From Sphingomonas panacis (GTDB lineage: Bacteria; Pseudomonadota; Alphaproteobacteria; Sphingomonadales; Sphingomonadaceae): a stretch of 64,000 nt of DNA. This document shows positions 18,326 through 27,443 of the stretch, one piece after another. Numbering within the stretch: position 1 is the stretch's first letter; every line of letters begins with the position of its first letter. The notes under the pieces are model-generated. The model searched no databases and was not told the origin of the DNA. It saw nothing but the letters and a program-made list of their open reading frames with translations. The stretch spans positions 1,240,001-1,304,000 of the forward strand of contig NZ_CP014168.1 of the NCBI RefSeq assembly GCF_001717955.1, read 5' to 3'. The translations under genes and the position numbers were made by a program.

Positions 18326-19048
18326 TCAGTACATGTGTTGCCCGCCGTTGATGCTCAGCGTGGAGCCGGTGACGAAGCCGCCGTCCTCCGAACACAGGAA
18401 CGCGACGCCGCGCGCGATCTCGTGCGCCTGCCCAAGCCGGCCGACCGGGATCTTGGCGACGATCTTTTCCAAAACATCCGCCGGCACCGCTGCGACCATG
18501 TCGGTGTCGATATAGCCCGGTGCGATCGCGTTGACGGTCACGCCGGCGCGGGCGCCTTCCTGCGACAAGGCCTTGGTGAAGCCGTGAATGCCCGATTTGG
18601 CGGCGGCGTAATTGACCTGGCCGTATTGGCCGGCCTGCCCGTTGATCGAGCCGATGTTGACGATCCGCCCCCATTTGCGATCGCGCATGCCAGGGAACAC
18701 CGCCTTGGCCATGTTGAAACACCCGCCGAGATTGGTGTCCATCACCTCTTTCCACATCTCATAGGTCATCTTGAGAATGGTGCCGTCGCGGGTGATGCCG
18801 GCGTTGTTGACGAGGATATCGACCGGGCCGAGGTCTTCCGCCACCTTGGCGCAGCCGGCGAGGCAGGCCTCGTGATCGGCGACGTCCCATTTGTACGCGG
18901 CGATGCCGGTGCGCTCGGTGAATTCGCGCGCGCGTTCGTCGTTGCCCGCATAGGTCGCGGCGACGGTTGCGCCGGCTTCCTTGAGCGCGAGGCTGATCGC
19001 CTCGCCGATCCCGCGCGTTCCACCCGTGACAATTGCTACGCGTGCCAT
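18326..19048 (-). CDS. phaB: Acetoacetyl-CoA reductase
   Basis: NADPH-dependent short-chain dehydrogenase that reduces acetoacetyl-CoA to (R)-3-hydroxybutyryl-CoA, the monomer for polyhydroxybutyrate. The 240-residue protein has the cofactor motif TGGTRGIG (8-15), NNAG (81-84) and the catalytic triad S134, Y147, K151. It also has the PhaB-type phrase SINGQAGQYGQVNYAAAKSG near the active site and APGYIDTDM. GGGAGA precedes the ATG by 6 bases. No thiolase or PHA synthase gene is adjacent. A FabG (3-oxoacyl-ACP reductase) role is the main alternative, but the GQ-rich active-site stretch favours PhaB. Confidence 0.88.
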   Translation of the reverse strand: MARVAIVTGGTRGIGEAISLALKEAGATVAATYAGNDERAREFTERTGIAAYKWDVADHEACLAGCAKVAEDLGPVDILVNNAGITRDGTILKMTYEMWKEVMDTNLGGCFNMAKAVFPGMRDRKWGRIVNIGSINGQAGQYGQVNYAAAKSGIHGFTKALSQEGARAGVTVNAIAPGYIDTDMVAAVPADVLEKIVAKIPVGRLGQAHEIARGVAFLCSEDGGFVTGSTLSINGGQHMY

Positions 19049-19080
19049 GCTTCTCTCCCTACGATTGGCCGGTGATGACG

Positions 19081-20085
19081 CTAGGCGGCGGTGAGCCAGC
19101 CTTCAAGTTCTTGTCTGAGTATTTGCCGCAAAAGCTGCACCCCGATGGTGCTATCGTTGAGGCACGGAAGATAGGCGAAATCCGTGCCGCCCGCCGCCAA
19201 AAAGGTATCGCGTCCGCGAATCGAAAGCTCTTCCAGCGTTTCGAGACAATCCGCCGAGAAGCCGGGGGCGACGATCGCGACCTGTTTGATGCCTTGCCCC
19301 GGCAAAGCGGCCAGCGTCGTGTCGGTGGCGGGCTCGAGCCATTTGGCCGGGCCGAAGCGCGACTGGAAGGTGATGGTGAGCGGCCGTCCGAGCGCCTCGG
19401 CGAGCAGCCGCGCGGTCTTCTGGCAATGGCAGTGATAGGGGTCGCCGAGTTCGAGCGTGCGCTTGGGCATGCCGTGGAAGCTGGCGAGGATCGTCTGCGG
19501 CGTGAAATCGAGCGTCGCCAGCGAGGCCTCGACCGACTCTTTCAGCGCGGCGATATAGCGCGGATCGTCATGATAGGGCGGCAGCGTGCGCAGCGCGGGT
19601 TGCCAGCGCATCGCCGCCAGCGTGGCGAAGGCGCTGTCGTTGGCGGTCGCGGTCGTCGCGGCGCAATATTGCGGGTAGAGCGGCGCGATCAGGATTCGCT
19701 CGCACCCCGCCGCCTTCATCGCGGCGAGCCGTTCGGGGATCGCCGGGTTGCCGTAGCGCATCGCCCAATCGACCGTGACGCCGTCGCCGAACGCACCCTG
19801 CAGCGCGCGCGACTGCGCCGCCGTGATCGCGGCGAGCGGCGAGCCGTCCTCGCGCCACACCTGGCTATAGGCATGTGCCGACTTCTTGGGGCGGGTGTTG
19901 AGGATGATGCCGCGCAAAATCGGCTGCCACAGCAGCGGCGAGATTTCGACGACGCGGCGATCCGACAGGAATTCGCCGAGGTAGCGCTTCACCGCGCGCG
20001 GCGAGGCGGCGTCGGGCGTGCCGAGGTTGACGAGCAGGACGCCGATACGCGGCGGCGCGACGGGGGGATGGTTGGCGGGTAGCAT
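19081..20085 (-). CDS. hemH: Ferrochelatase
   Basis: Inserts Fe(II) into protoporphyrin IX in the last step of haem synthesis. The 334-residue protein shows GVLLVNLGTPDAASPRAVKR, YLGEFLSDRRV, the region ILIAPLYPQYCAATTA with the conserved family spacing, and SFHGMPKRTLELGDPY followed by HCHCQKT. The ATG at 20085 shares its A with the TGA of the upstream molybdopterin-hydroxylase gene (TGATG), so the two are probably translationally coupled. Length is typical. The frame stays open far upstream, but that part belongs to the other gene read in a shifted frame. Confidence 0.94.
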   Translation of the reverse strand: MLPANHPPVAPPRIGVLLVNLGTPDAASPRAVKRYLGEFLSDRRVVEISPLLWQPILRGIILNTRPKKSAHAYSQVWREDGSPLAAITAAQSRALQGAFGDGVTVDWAMRYGNPAIPERLAAMKAAGCERILIAPLYPQYCAATTATANDSAFATLAAMRWQPALRTLPPYHDDPRYIAALKESVEASLATLDFTPQTILASFHGMPKRTLELGDPYHCHCQKTARLLAEALGRPLTITFQSRFGPAKWLEPATDTTLAALPGQGIKQVAIVAPGFSADCLETLEELSIRGRDTFLAAGGTDFAYLPCLNDSTIGVQLLRQILRQELEGWLTAA

Positions 20086-22325
20086 CAGGGGGTTCCTACA
20101 GTCAGTGGCAGCGCGCGCAGCCGGGAGCCGGTCGACGCCTGCAAGGCATTGGCGATGGCCGGAGCGACCGCGGGCACGGCGAGTTCGCTCACCCCGCCCG
20201 GATCGGCCTCGCTCGGGATCAGTTCGACGGTGATGTCGGGCGTATCGGCGAGGCGCGGCAGGCCGAGATCGCGCAAGCCTCGCGCATCGGCGCGATTCTC
20301 GCTGAACCCGGTCGCTGCGCCGGTCGCGGCCGCCATGCCGAAGATCAGCCCGCCCTCGATCTGCTGGCGGACGAGATCGGGGTTGATGTGCCGCCCGCAA
20401 TCGACCGCCGCGACAATGCGATCGACCGTGACGGATCGGTCGTCGTCGATATGCGCCTCGGCCAGTACGGCGATATGACTGCCGCGAAAGCTGTGGCAGG
20501 CGATGCCTTGCCCGCTGCCCGGCACGCCGCCCTCCCAGCCGCCGAGCGACGCGGCGGTCGACAGGCACCGCGCCAACCGCGCGTCGCCCCCCAACATCGC
20601 GATGCGGAACGACAGCGCCTCGGTGCGGGCGACATGGGCGAGTTCGTCGATGAAACATTCGGTGAAGAACGCGGTGTAGCTGTGCGCGCCCGAACGCCAA
20701 TGGCCGGTCGGCACGCCGATGTCGGCGGGGTGATGGTCGATCGCATAGGCCGGGATGCGGTAGAACGGGCGCGCGCCCGCCACCGCATAGCGGTCGCCCG
20801 TGCCGGGCAGCGCGAGCATCGCGCGTGCGGCGGGATCGGTGGCGAGCAGCCGCTCGGCGAGTTCGCGGCCGGTGGCGGGCGCGGCGATCCTGGCCTGCCA
20901 GCCGAGGATCTGGCCGTTGGCGCCGAGCCGTGCCGCCATCCGCGCGCGCGCGGGCGGGCGGTAGCGGTCGTGTTGCAAATCCTCGCGGCGCGACCAGGTG
21001 AGTTGCACCGGGCGCTTGAGCGCGCGCGCGAGCACCGCCGCCTGCTGCGCGGCGCGGTGATCGAGATTGGCTCCGAACGAGCCACCGACCAGCATCGGGT
21101 AAACCGTCACCGCGCTTTCTGCGATGCCGAGCGCAGCGGCGGCGGCGGCGCGGGCGAGGCCGGGCGCCTGCGTCGGCAGCCACAGTTCGAGCGCGCCGTT
21201 CTCGAATCGCGCGGTCGCGGTCATCGTCTCGATCGCGGCGTGGACGGCGAGGCCGGCGCGATACTCGGCGGTGACGAGGCGCGCGCCCTTGAAGACGGGA
21301 GCGAGATCGCCCTGTGACCAGATGCGCGTGCCGTCGCCCTTCAGCGCGGTATCGAGTGCGGCATCGATGCTGTCGCTGTTGATCGGACTGCCGCGAATCG
21401 TGAAGCTCGGCGCGAGCGCATCGAGCGCGCGGTTCGCCGCCCACCAGTTGCTCGCCACCGCCGCGACCCAGCCATCGTTGGTGACGACCGAGAGCATGCC
21501 GCGCACCTTGGCGGCGGCAGCGCGATCGACCGAGAGCAATTTGGCGTCGCCTACGGGTGCCTGACGGATCGCCGCGAACACCATGTCGGGCAGGCGGATG
21601 TCACCCGCGAAATTGGCCGACCCATCGACCTTGGCGGGCGCATCGAGCCGGGGCAGCGACTGGCCGGCCAGCCGGTTGGCGGCCTCGGCGCGCAGCGGCA
21701 GCGGATCGGGCGGCGTGCCGCCGGCGGCGCTCGCGGCAAGCTCGCCGAAGCGAAGCCGCTGCTTGCCGTGCGTGACGAAGCCGGCTTCGGTGGCGCAGGC
21801 CTGCCAGTCGACGCTCCAGCGTTTCGCCGCCGCCTTGCACAACAGCACGCGCGCGGCGGCGCCGGCCGCGCGCAGCGGCGCTTCGAACGCGCGCACCGAG
21901 GTCGATCCGGCGGTGAGCATTAGGGCGCTGCGGCGGGCATGGCCGTCGCGTAAGGGGGACGGCAGCGCATCGAAAGCGCCCTCGAACAACGTGTCGGCGG
22001 CGAGCGGGTTGGCGTAGAGCGGGTTGAGCGGGGCTGGCTGCACCGCGATCGTGCGCCAGTCCGCGCCGAGTTCGTCGGCGAGGATCTGCGGGAGCGCGGT
22101 GTAGACGCCCTGGCCATGTTCGGCCTGCGGCACCGCAACGGTGACGGTGCCGTCCTCGCCGATCTTGAGCCACGCGTTGAACAGCGTCTCGTCCTTGGCG
22201 GTCGGCAGGTTGGGCGCATAGCTGCGCGGCCAGACCGCCCAGGCGACGACCAGCCCGACACCCGCGCCGCCGCCGATCAACAGGGCGCGGCGGCTTATCG
22301 TGCTTCCCTCTCCGCGCGCTGCCAT
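20085..22325 (-). CDS. Molybdopterin-binding large subunit, isoquinoline 1-oxidoreductase beta-like
   Basis: A 746-residue member of the xanthine dehydrogenase/aldehyde oxidase large-subunit family. The N terminus has a twin-arginine signal ([19 protein letters not shown]), so the folded, cofactor-loaded enzyme is probably exported to the periplasm. Family phrases include [51 protein letters not shown] and [18 protein letters not shown], whose glutamate corresponds to the catalytic base. This matches the IorB type, which hydroxylates N-heterocycles or aldehydes together with a [2Fe-2S] subunit. No such small subunit is encoded nearby. It overlaps hemH by one base. Substrate unknown. Confidence 0.85.
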   Translation of the reverse strand: MAARGEGSTISRRALLIGGGAGVGLVVAWAVWPRSYAPNLPTAKDETLFNAWLKIGEDGTVTVAVPQAEHGQGVYTALPQILADELGADWRTIAVQPAPLNPLYANPLAADTLFEGAFDALPSPLRDGHARRSALMLTAGSTSVRAFEAPLRAAGAAARVLLCKAAAKRWSVDWQACATEAGFVTHGKQRLRFGELAASAAGGTPPDPLPLRAEAANRLAGQSLPRLDAPAKVDGSANFAGDIRLPDMVFAAIRQAPVGDAKLLSVDRAAAAKVRGMLSVVTNDGWVAAVASNWWAANRALDALAPSFTIRGSPINSDSIDAALDTALKGDGTRIWSQGDLAPVFKGARLVTAEYRAGLAVHAAIETMTATARFENGALELWLPTQAPGLARAAAAAALGIAESAVTVYPMLVGGSFGANLDHRAAQQAAVLARALKRPVQLTWSRREDLQHDRYRPPARARMAARLGANGQILGWQARIAAPATGRELAERLLATDPAARAMLALPGTGDRYAVAGARPFYRIPAYAIDHHPADIGVPTGHWRSGAHSYTAFFTECFIDELAHVARTEALSFRIAMLGGDARLARCLSTAASLGGWEGGVPGSGQGIACHSFRGSHIAVLAEAHIDDDRSVTVDRIVAAVDCGRHINPDLVRQQIEGGLIFGMAAATGAATGFSENRADARGLRDLGLPRLADTPDITVELIPSEADPGGVSELAVPAVAPAIANALQASTGSRLRALPLTVGTP

Positions 22326-22676
22326 CGTTCCGCTCTACCCCGCGTGCCGCGCCACCACCATAGCCTTCGCGTCGGGATCGAACGCGCGGGGCCTCCACAA
22401 AGACCCGTTCGGTTCGAGCAGCTTCGAGCCCTTCGGCAGCCTGCCAAGGCAGGCGCTCAGGACAGACTGCGAGAAGCGGTCGTCGAGAACCGTGGCCTGG
22501 GGCGCCTTCTCGACTACGGGTCTCGGCTGCGCTCGACCCTCCGCTCGAAACGAACGGAATGGGTGGATGGGTGGGTGCGTGCGGGGCGGGTTGGATCGGG
22601 CGGGGGGCAGGGCGGCGCTTCCGCACTTGGCCGTGGCCGCACCGCCGACTATGGAAGCGCACGAACGTTCGAGGAC
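22326..22676. other. Gene-free stretch with a degenerate family A palindrome
   Basis: These 351 bases separate the molybdopterin hydroxylase gene (leftward) from lgt (rightward) and should contain both promoters. CCGTTCGGTTCGAGC at 22406 and its imperfect complement GCTCGAAACGAACGG at 22545 bracket about 150 bases, including the inner hairpin GCCTGCC-AA-GGCAGGC at 22439-22454. Beyond that, G-rich sequence at 22560-22620 (GGTGGATGGGTGGGTG) resembles nothing I recognise. Confidence 0.5.
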
Positions 22677-23567
22677 ATGCGCTTGACCCTGATTGCCGCC
22701 GCCGCCGCGCTTGCGACGCCACTCCAGACGCATTTGCGTTTCGAGCAACTGCACCTCAACCCGGTCGCGCTCAGCCTCGGCTTCTTCGACATCAAATGGT
22801 ATTCGATCGCCTATATCACCGGCATCCTGATCGGCTGGTGGTATCTGCTCAAGCTGATCGCGCAGCCGGGGTCGCCGATGGCGCGGCGCCATGCCGACGA
22901 TCTGGTGTTCTACGCGACGCTCGGCATCATCCTCGGCGGGCGGCTCGGCTATGCTTTGTTCTACGCACCCGAGATGTTCCTGCATCCGCTCAACATCCTG
23001 CGGCTGTGGGACGGCGGCATGTCGTTCCACGGCGGCATGATCGGCACCTCGCTCGGCATCATCCTGTTCGCGCGGGGCCACAAGCTCGATTGGCTGCGCG
23101 TGCATGATTATCTGGCGTGCTGCGTGCCGTTCGGGCTGTTCTTCGGGCGGATCGCCAATTTCGTGAACGGCGAACTGTGGGGCAAGCCGAGCGACGTGCC
23201 GTGGGCGATCATCTTCTCGCGCGGCGGCGGCGAGATTCCGCGCCACCCGAGCCAGTTGTATGAGGCCGGGCTGGAGGGGATCGCGCTGTTCGCGGTGCTG
23301 TGGTTTGTCTTCTGGCGGACCAAGGCGCGCTACGAGCCGGGCAAGCTCGTCGGTATCTTCCTGATCGGCTACGGCCTTGCGCGCTTCACGGTCGAGTTCT
23401 TCCGCGAGCCCGATTCGCAGTTCGCCGGCACCTTCTTCGCGACCACCATCCACATGGGGCAGGTGTTGACGCTGCCGATGATCCTCGTCGGCGCGTATCT
23501 GGTCGCCACCGCCAAGGGCCGCCGCACCCGCGTCGAGCCGATCGCGGGCGGGGAGAGCGTGGCCTGA
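22677..23567 (+). CDS. lgt: Prolipoprotein diacylglyceryl transferase
   Basis: Inner-membrane enzyme that transfers diacylglycerol from phosphatidylglycerol to the lipobox cysteine of prolipoproteins. The 296-residue protein has seven predicted membrane helices and the Lgt signatures [27 protein letters not shown] and [13 protein letters not shown]. It opens [23 protein letters not shown] 22677 gives the expected length. It is the first gene of a four-gene overlapping operon: its TGA overlaps the proposed start of midA. Confidence 0.95.
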   Translation: MRLTLIAAAAALATPLQTHLRFEQLHLNPVALSLGFFDIKWYSIAYITGILIGWWYLLKLIAQPGSPMARRHADDLVFYATLGIILGGRLGYALFYAPEMFLHPLNILRLWDGGMSFHGGMIGTSLGIILFARGHKLDWLRVHDYLACCVPFGLFFGRIANFVNGELWGKPSDVPWAIIFSRGGGEIPRHPSQLYEAGLEGIALFAVLWFVFWRTKARYEPGKLVGIFLIGYGLARFTVEFFREPDSQFAGTFFATTIHMGQVLTLPMILVGAYLVATAKGRRTRVEPIAGGESVA

Positions 23568-24616
23568 GCGCCGGGGACGAGGCGAGCCTCGCCGACCGGC
23601 TCGCGCGCGCGATCACGCTCGCCGGGCCGATCCCGATCGCGCAGTTCATGGCCGCCGCCAACGCGCATTATTATGCGACTCGCGATCCGCTGGGGGCAGG
23701 CGGCGATTTCACCACCGCGCCCGAGATCAGCCAGATGTTCGGCGAGCTGATCGGGCTGTGGGCGGCCGATCTGTGGGATCGTGCCGGGCGTCCGCAGGTG
23801 GCGTGGGGCGAATGCGGCCCCGGACGCGGCACGCTCAGCGCCGATGCGCTGCGCGCCGCCGCCAAGGCCGGGTTCGCGCCGCCGGTGCATTTCGTCGAGA
23901 CCAGCCCGGTGCTGCGCGCTGAGCAGGCCAGGCGCGTGCCCGCCGCGACCTGGCATGACGACGTGACGACGCTGCCCGAGGACGTGCCGCTGATCGTCGT
24001 CGCCAACGAATTCTTCGATGCGCTGCCGATCCGCCAGCTCGTGCGTGCGCGGGACGGCTGGGCGGAGCGGTTCGTCGCCTGTCAGGATACGTTGTTCGTG
24101 CCGGTCGCGGGCAAGCCGGTGCCGGCCGAGATCATCCCCGAGGCGTTGCGCGATGCCGCGCCGGGGTCGATCATCGAGACCTCGCCCGCCAGCGTCGCGA
24201 TCTTCCGTGCGCTCGCGCGGCGGATCGGCAGCCAGGGCGGGGCGATGCTGACGATCGACTATGGCTATGAAGGCCCCGCGATCGGCGACACCTTGCAGGC
24301 GGTGCGCGGCCATGCCTACGCCAATCCGTTCGAACGTCCGGGAGAGAATGATCTGACCGCCCACGTCGATTTCGCCACGCTCGCCGCCGCCGCGGTGAAG
24401 GAAGGCGCGCGGCCGTCGCCGGTGGTCGGGCAGGGCGCGTTCCTGCGGGCGCTCGGCATCGGCTCGCGCGCCGCCGCGCTCGCCAAAGCCGCGCCCGGGC
24501 GCGCCGACGGCATCGCCGCCGATCGCGACCGGCTGACCGAAGACATGGGGACGTTGTTCAAGGTGCTCGCCGTCACCGCGCCCGCATGGCCGGCACCGGC
24601 GGGGTTCGCGGCGTGA
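23564..24616 (+). CDS. MidA/NDUFAF7-family SAM-dependent methyltransferase
   Basis: A 350-residue member of the family whose mitochondrial relatives (MidA/NDUFAF7) methylate an arginine of complex I subunit NDUFS2 during assembly. Diagnostic strings are [41 protein letters not shown] (SAM-binding), [13 protein letters not shown] and IDYGYEG. The family N terminus (here [20 protein letters not shown]) is coded upstream of the first in-frame ATG at 23648. Between it and the lgt stop the only candidate initiator is CTG at 23564, placed as CTGA across the lgt stop. If ATG 23648 were used, 28 residues of the conserved N terminus would be lost. Cotranscribed with lgt. Confidence 0.88.
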   Translation: MSAGDEASLADRLARAITLAGPIPIAQFMAAANAHYYATRDPLGAGGDFTTAPEISQMFGELIGLWAADLWDRAGRPQVAWGECGPGRGTLSADALRAAAKAGFAPPVHFVETSPVLRAEQARRVPAATWHDDVTTLPEDVPLIVVANEFFDALPIRQLVRARDGWAERFVACQDTLFVPVAGKPVPAEIIPEALRDAAPGSIIETSPASVAIFRALARRIGSQGGAMLTIDYGYEGPAIGDTLQAVRGHAYANPFERPGENDLTAHVDFATLAAAAVKEGARPSPVVGQGAFLRALGIGSRAAALAKAAPGRADGIAADRDRLTEDMGTLFKVLAVTAPAWPAPAGFAA

Positions 24617-25122
24617 TCACCTACCGCGATGCCCGCGCGGCCGATGCGCTGCCGCTGTCGGCGATGGCGCGGCGGTCGTTCGTCGAGACGTTCGGGACGC
24701 TCTACAGCGCGTCCGACCTCGCCACCTTCCTCGACGATGCGTTCGGCGCGAACGGCCTCGCCGCGCAGCTTTCCGATCCCGATTTCACCGTGCGGCTGGC
24801 AATCGATCAGGGCGAGATCATCGGCTTCGCCAAGATGGGTCCGGTGACGTTCCCCGGCGAATGGCGGCCCGACGCGATCGAACTCTATCAATTCTACGTG
24901 CTCGGCCCCTGGCAGGGGCACGGCGTCGCGCAGGAGATGATGGACTGGGCGATCCGCCACGCGCGCGAGCATGGCGCGCGCGAGATCATCCTCAGCGTCT
25001 ATGTCGACAACCACCGTGCGCGGCGGTTCTACCAGCGCTATGGCTTCGAGGAGATCGGCGCCTATGCGTTTCAGGTCGGCGAGACGATCGATGATGATCG
25101 ACTGATGCGGTTGGTGATATGA
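24613..25122 (+). CDS. GNAT-family N-acetyltransferase
   Basis: A 169-residue acetyl-CoA-dependent acetyltransferase of unknown acceptor. The fold is recognisable from [20 protein letters not shown] at the start, LYQFYVLGPWQGHGVAQEMM (acetyl-CoA pyrophosphate loop, Q/GxGxA-like) and LSVYVDNHRARRFYQRYGFE. The GTG start at 24613 forms GTGA with the midA stop; the ATG at 24586 is less attractive because it would extend the overlap. Its stop is overlapped by pgeF (ATGA), so all four genes lgt-midA-GNAT-pgeF look translationally coupled. Confidence 0.85.
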   Translation: MITYRDARAADALPLSAMARRSFVETFGTLYSASDLATFLDDAFGANGLAAQLSDPDFTVRLAIDQGEIIGFAKMGPVTFPGEWRPDAIELYQFYVLGPWQGHGVAQEMMDWAIRHAREHGAREIILSVYVDNHRARRFYQRYGFEEIGAYAFQVGETIDDDRLMRLVI

Positions 25123-25880
25123 CAGTGGACGTGACTTGCGCCCGCGCGCTCGACGGTGTCGCGCACGGCTTTCTCGGGCGGCGCGGCGGCGTGTCGCAAG
25201 GCATTCACGCGGGGCTGAACGTGGGCATCGGCTCCGACGACGATCCCGCCGCGATCGCCGAGAACCGCCGGCTCGCGACCGAGGCGGTGCTGCCGGGCGC
25301 GACGTTGGTCACGCTCTTTCAGGTCCATTCGGCCGATGCGGTGACGGTGCTCGCGCCGTTCGAGCAGGACGGTCGCCCGCGCGCCGACGCGCTCGTCACC
25401 GATCGGCCCGGTCTCGCGCTCGGCATCCTCACCGCCGATTGCGCACCGGTGCTGCTTGCGGATGTGCAGGCCGGCGTGGTCGGTGCGGCGCATGCCGGGT
25501 GGAAGGGCGCGCTCGGCGGCGTCACCACCTCGGCGATCCTCGCGATGGAGTCGCTGGGCGCACGGCGCGACCGGATCGTCGCCGCGATCGGGCCGTGCAT
25601 CGCGCGCGCCAGCTATGAGGTCGACGATGCGTTCGCGCGCACGTTCGACGCCGCCGATCCGGCCAACGAGCGATTCTTCTCGGGCGGACGCGCGGGGCAC
25701 CACCAGTTCGACCTCGAAGCCTATGTCGCGCACCGGCTCGCCGAGGACGGGGTGGGGCGGATCGAGATGCTCGGACTCGACACCTATGGGCAAGAAGACC
25801 GCTTCTTCAGCTTCCGCCGCGCGACGCATCGCGGCGAACCCGGTTACGGGCGGCAGGTTTCGATCATCGGGTTGAGCTGA
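25119..25880 (+). CDS. pgeF: Polyphenol oxidase-like / peptidoglycan editing factor PgeF
   Basis: A 253-residue member of the YfiH/LACC1 family. Family members have been described as purine nucleoside phosphorylase/adenosine deaminase, as laccase-like, and in Escherichia coli as preventing L-Ser misincorporation into the peptidoglycan stem. The zinc-binding set H70 (FQVHSADAV), C108 (TADCAPVLL) and H125 (GAAHAGWKG) is intact, with GPCIARASYEV and DTYGQEDRFFSFRR downstream. It starts inside the stop of the GNAT gene (ATGA) and is followed by a hairpin terminator. The actual reaction here is not decided by sequence. Confidence 0.9.
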   Translation: MTVDVTCARALDGVAHGFLGRRGGVSQGIHAGLNVGIGSDDDPAAIAENRRLATEAVLPGATLVTLFQVHSADAVTVLAPFEQDGRPRADALVTDRPGLALGILTADCAPVLLADVQAGVVGAAHAGWKGALGGVTTSAILAMESLGARRDRIVAAIGPCIARASYEVDDAFARTFDAADPANERFFSGGRAGHHQFDLEAYVAHRLAEDGVGRIEMLGLDTYGQEDRFFSFRRATHRGEPGYGRQVSIIGLS

Positions 25881-25881
25881 C

Positions 25882-25922
25882 CCGTCGCCCCGGCCGAGGC
25901 GACGGATCGGTTGCTGCCTTTT
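25882..25922 (+). terminator. Probable terminator of the lgt-midA-GNAT-pgeF operon
   Basis: CCGTCGCC and GGCGACGG form an 8-bp stem with an 8-base loop directly after the pgeF stop. A CTTTTT run follows 12 bases further on, which is later than in a classical intrinsic terminator. Confidence 0.5.
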
Positions 25923-25983
25923 TCGTTCGAGATCGTTACATCTGCAACAAGGCCCGCTTGAGCCGGGTGCGCAGGAGAAGACC

Positions 25984-27306
25984 ATGACCGACGAAACCGA
26001 AGCCGATCTCACCGGCGGCGTGCCGCAACGCCGCGCCAAGCCAGCGCTCGAAGCGATCGGCACGCGCAAGCTTTCGCCCGCGACCCGGATGATGGGGCAC
26101 GGCTATGATCCGATGCTGTCGGAGGGATCGCTCAAGCCGCCGATCTTTCTCACCTCGACCTTCGTCTTCCCCAACGCCGCCGCCGGCAAGCGCCATTTCG
26201 AGGGCGTCACCGGGAAGCGGCCGGGCGGCGCCGACGGCCTCGTCTATTCGCGCTTCAACGGGCCGAATCAGGAGATCCTCGAAGACCGGCTCGGCGTGTG
26301 GGAAGAGGCCGAGGATGCGCTCGCTTTTTCCAGCGGCATGTCGGCGATCGCCACCCTGTTCCTCGCGATGGTCCAGCCGGGCGACACGATCGTCCATTCC
26401 GGCCCGCTCTACGCCGCGACCGAGACGCTGATCGCGCGAATCCTCGGCAAGTTCGGGGTGAAGTGGCTCGATTTTCCGGCAGGGGCGACTCGCGCCGAGA
26501 TCGACGCGGTGATGGAGCAGGCCAAGGGGCAGGGCCGCGTCGCTTTGATCTATCTCGAAAGCCCCGCCAACCCGACCAACGCGCTGGTCGATATCGAGGC
26601 GGTGGCGGCGAGCCGCGACGCGATCTTCGGCGATGCCGAGGAGAAGCCGCCGATCGCGATCGACAACACCTTCCTCGGGCCATTATGGCAGCAGCCGCTG
26701 CGGCACGGCGCCGATCTCGTCGTCTACAGCCTGACCAAATATGCCGGCGGCCACAGCGATCTGGTCGCGGGCGGCGTGCTGGGGACGAAGGCACACATCA
26801 ACACGATCCGATCGATGCGCAATACGATCGGCACGATTTGCGACCCGCATACCGCGTGGATGCTGCTGCGCAGCCTCGAAACGCTCGAACTGCGGATGAG
26901 CCGCGCGGGCGAAAATGCCGCCAAGGTTTGCGCGTTCCTCGACGGGCATCCCAAGGTCGAGCGGGTCGGCTATCTCGGTTTCCTGGAGAAGCAGGACGAT
27001 GCGCGGCAGGCCGATATCTACCGCCGGCATTGCATCGGCGCGGGCAGCACCTTCTCGCTGTTCCTGCAGGGCGGCGAGGTGGAGAGCTTCGCGTTCCTTG
27101 ACGCGCTCAAGATCGCCAAGCTGGCGGTCAGCCTTGGCGGCACCGAGACGCTGGCGAGCCATCCGGCGGGGATGACGCATCTGTCGGTGCCCGATGCGCG
27201 CAAGGCGGCGCTGGGGATCACCGACAATCTGGTGCGGATCTCGATCGGCGTGGAGGATGCGGGCGATCTGATCGCCGATTTCGAGCAGGCGCTGGCGGCG
27301 ATTTGA
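25984..27306 (+). CDS. Cystathionine gamma-synthase/methionine gamma-lyase family PLP enzyme
   Basis: A 440-residue Cys/Met-metabolism PLP-dependent enzyme. The substrate could be cystathionine, methionine or an O-acylhomoserine; sequence alone does not settle it. Visible signatures are LVYSRFNGPNQEILEDRL, FSSGMSAIATLFLAM, LESPANPTN, AIDNTFLGPLWQQPL and the PLP lysine K252 in SLTKYAGGHSD, then LGGTETLASHPAGMTH. The N-terminal 60 residues are longer than in E. coli MetB. The gene is preceded by GGAG and about 100 bases that must hold a promoter. I saw no SAM-II riboswitch there. A family A palindrome follows. Confidence 0.87.
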   Translation: MTDETEADLTGGVPQRRAKPALEAIGTRKLSPATRMMGHGYDPMLSEGSLKPPIFLTSTFVFPNAAAGKRHFEGVTGKRPGGADGLVYSRFNGPNQEILEDRLGVWEEAEDALAFSSGMSAIATLFLAMVQPGDTIVHSGPLYAATETLIARILGKFGVKWLDFPAGATRAEIDAVMEQAKGQGRVALIYLESPANPTNALVDIEAVAASRDAIFGDAEEKPPIAIDNTFLGPLWQQPLRHGADLVVYSLTKYAGGHSDLVAGGVLGTKAHINTIRSMRNTIGTICDPHTAWMLLRSLETLELRMSRAGENAAKVCAFLDGHPKVERVGYLGFLEKQDDARQADIYRRHCIGAGSTFSLFLQGGEVESFAFLDALKIAKLAVSLGGTETLASHPAGMTHLSVPDARKAALGITDNLVRISIGVEDAGDLIADFEQALAAI

Positions 27307-27322
27307 TCCGCCAGCCTAAATT

Positions 27323-27405
27323 CCGTTCGTGCTGAGCAAAGTCGAAGCACGTGTTCCGGGCGGGAGCGCTTGGGGCACGTGCTTCGACAAGCTCAGCACG
27401 AACGG
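27323..27405. repeat. Intergenic palindrome, family A copy 4
   Basis: Arms of about 31 bases (outer part CCGTTCGTGCTGAGC, inner part GTCGAAGCACGTG) pair with only one or two mismatches around a 21-base core. It lies 16 bases after the PLP gene stop and 38 bases before the GH92 start. A transcript hairpin would separate the two genes. Confidence 0.85.
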
Positions 27406-27443
27406 AGATTGTGGGGCGGCGGCATCGCTGCTCTACTCCCCCG

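Noticed and set aside
22116..22676. N-terminal extension of lgt by 187 codons
   Set aside because: It runs antisense through the molybdopterin hydroxylase gene and the intergenic repeat; Lgt of normal length starts at 22677.
25881..25983. SAM-II riboswitch upstream of the Cys/Met PLP gene
   Set aside because: I could not find the pseudoknot core expected of that class; the visible hairpin belongs to the end of pgeF.
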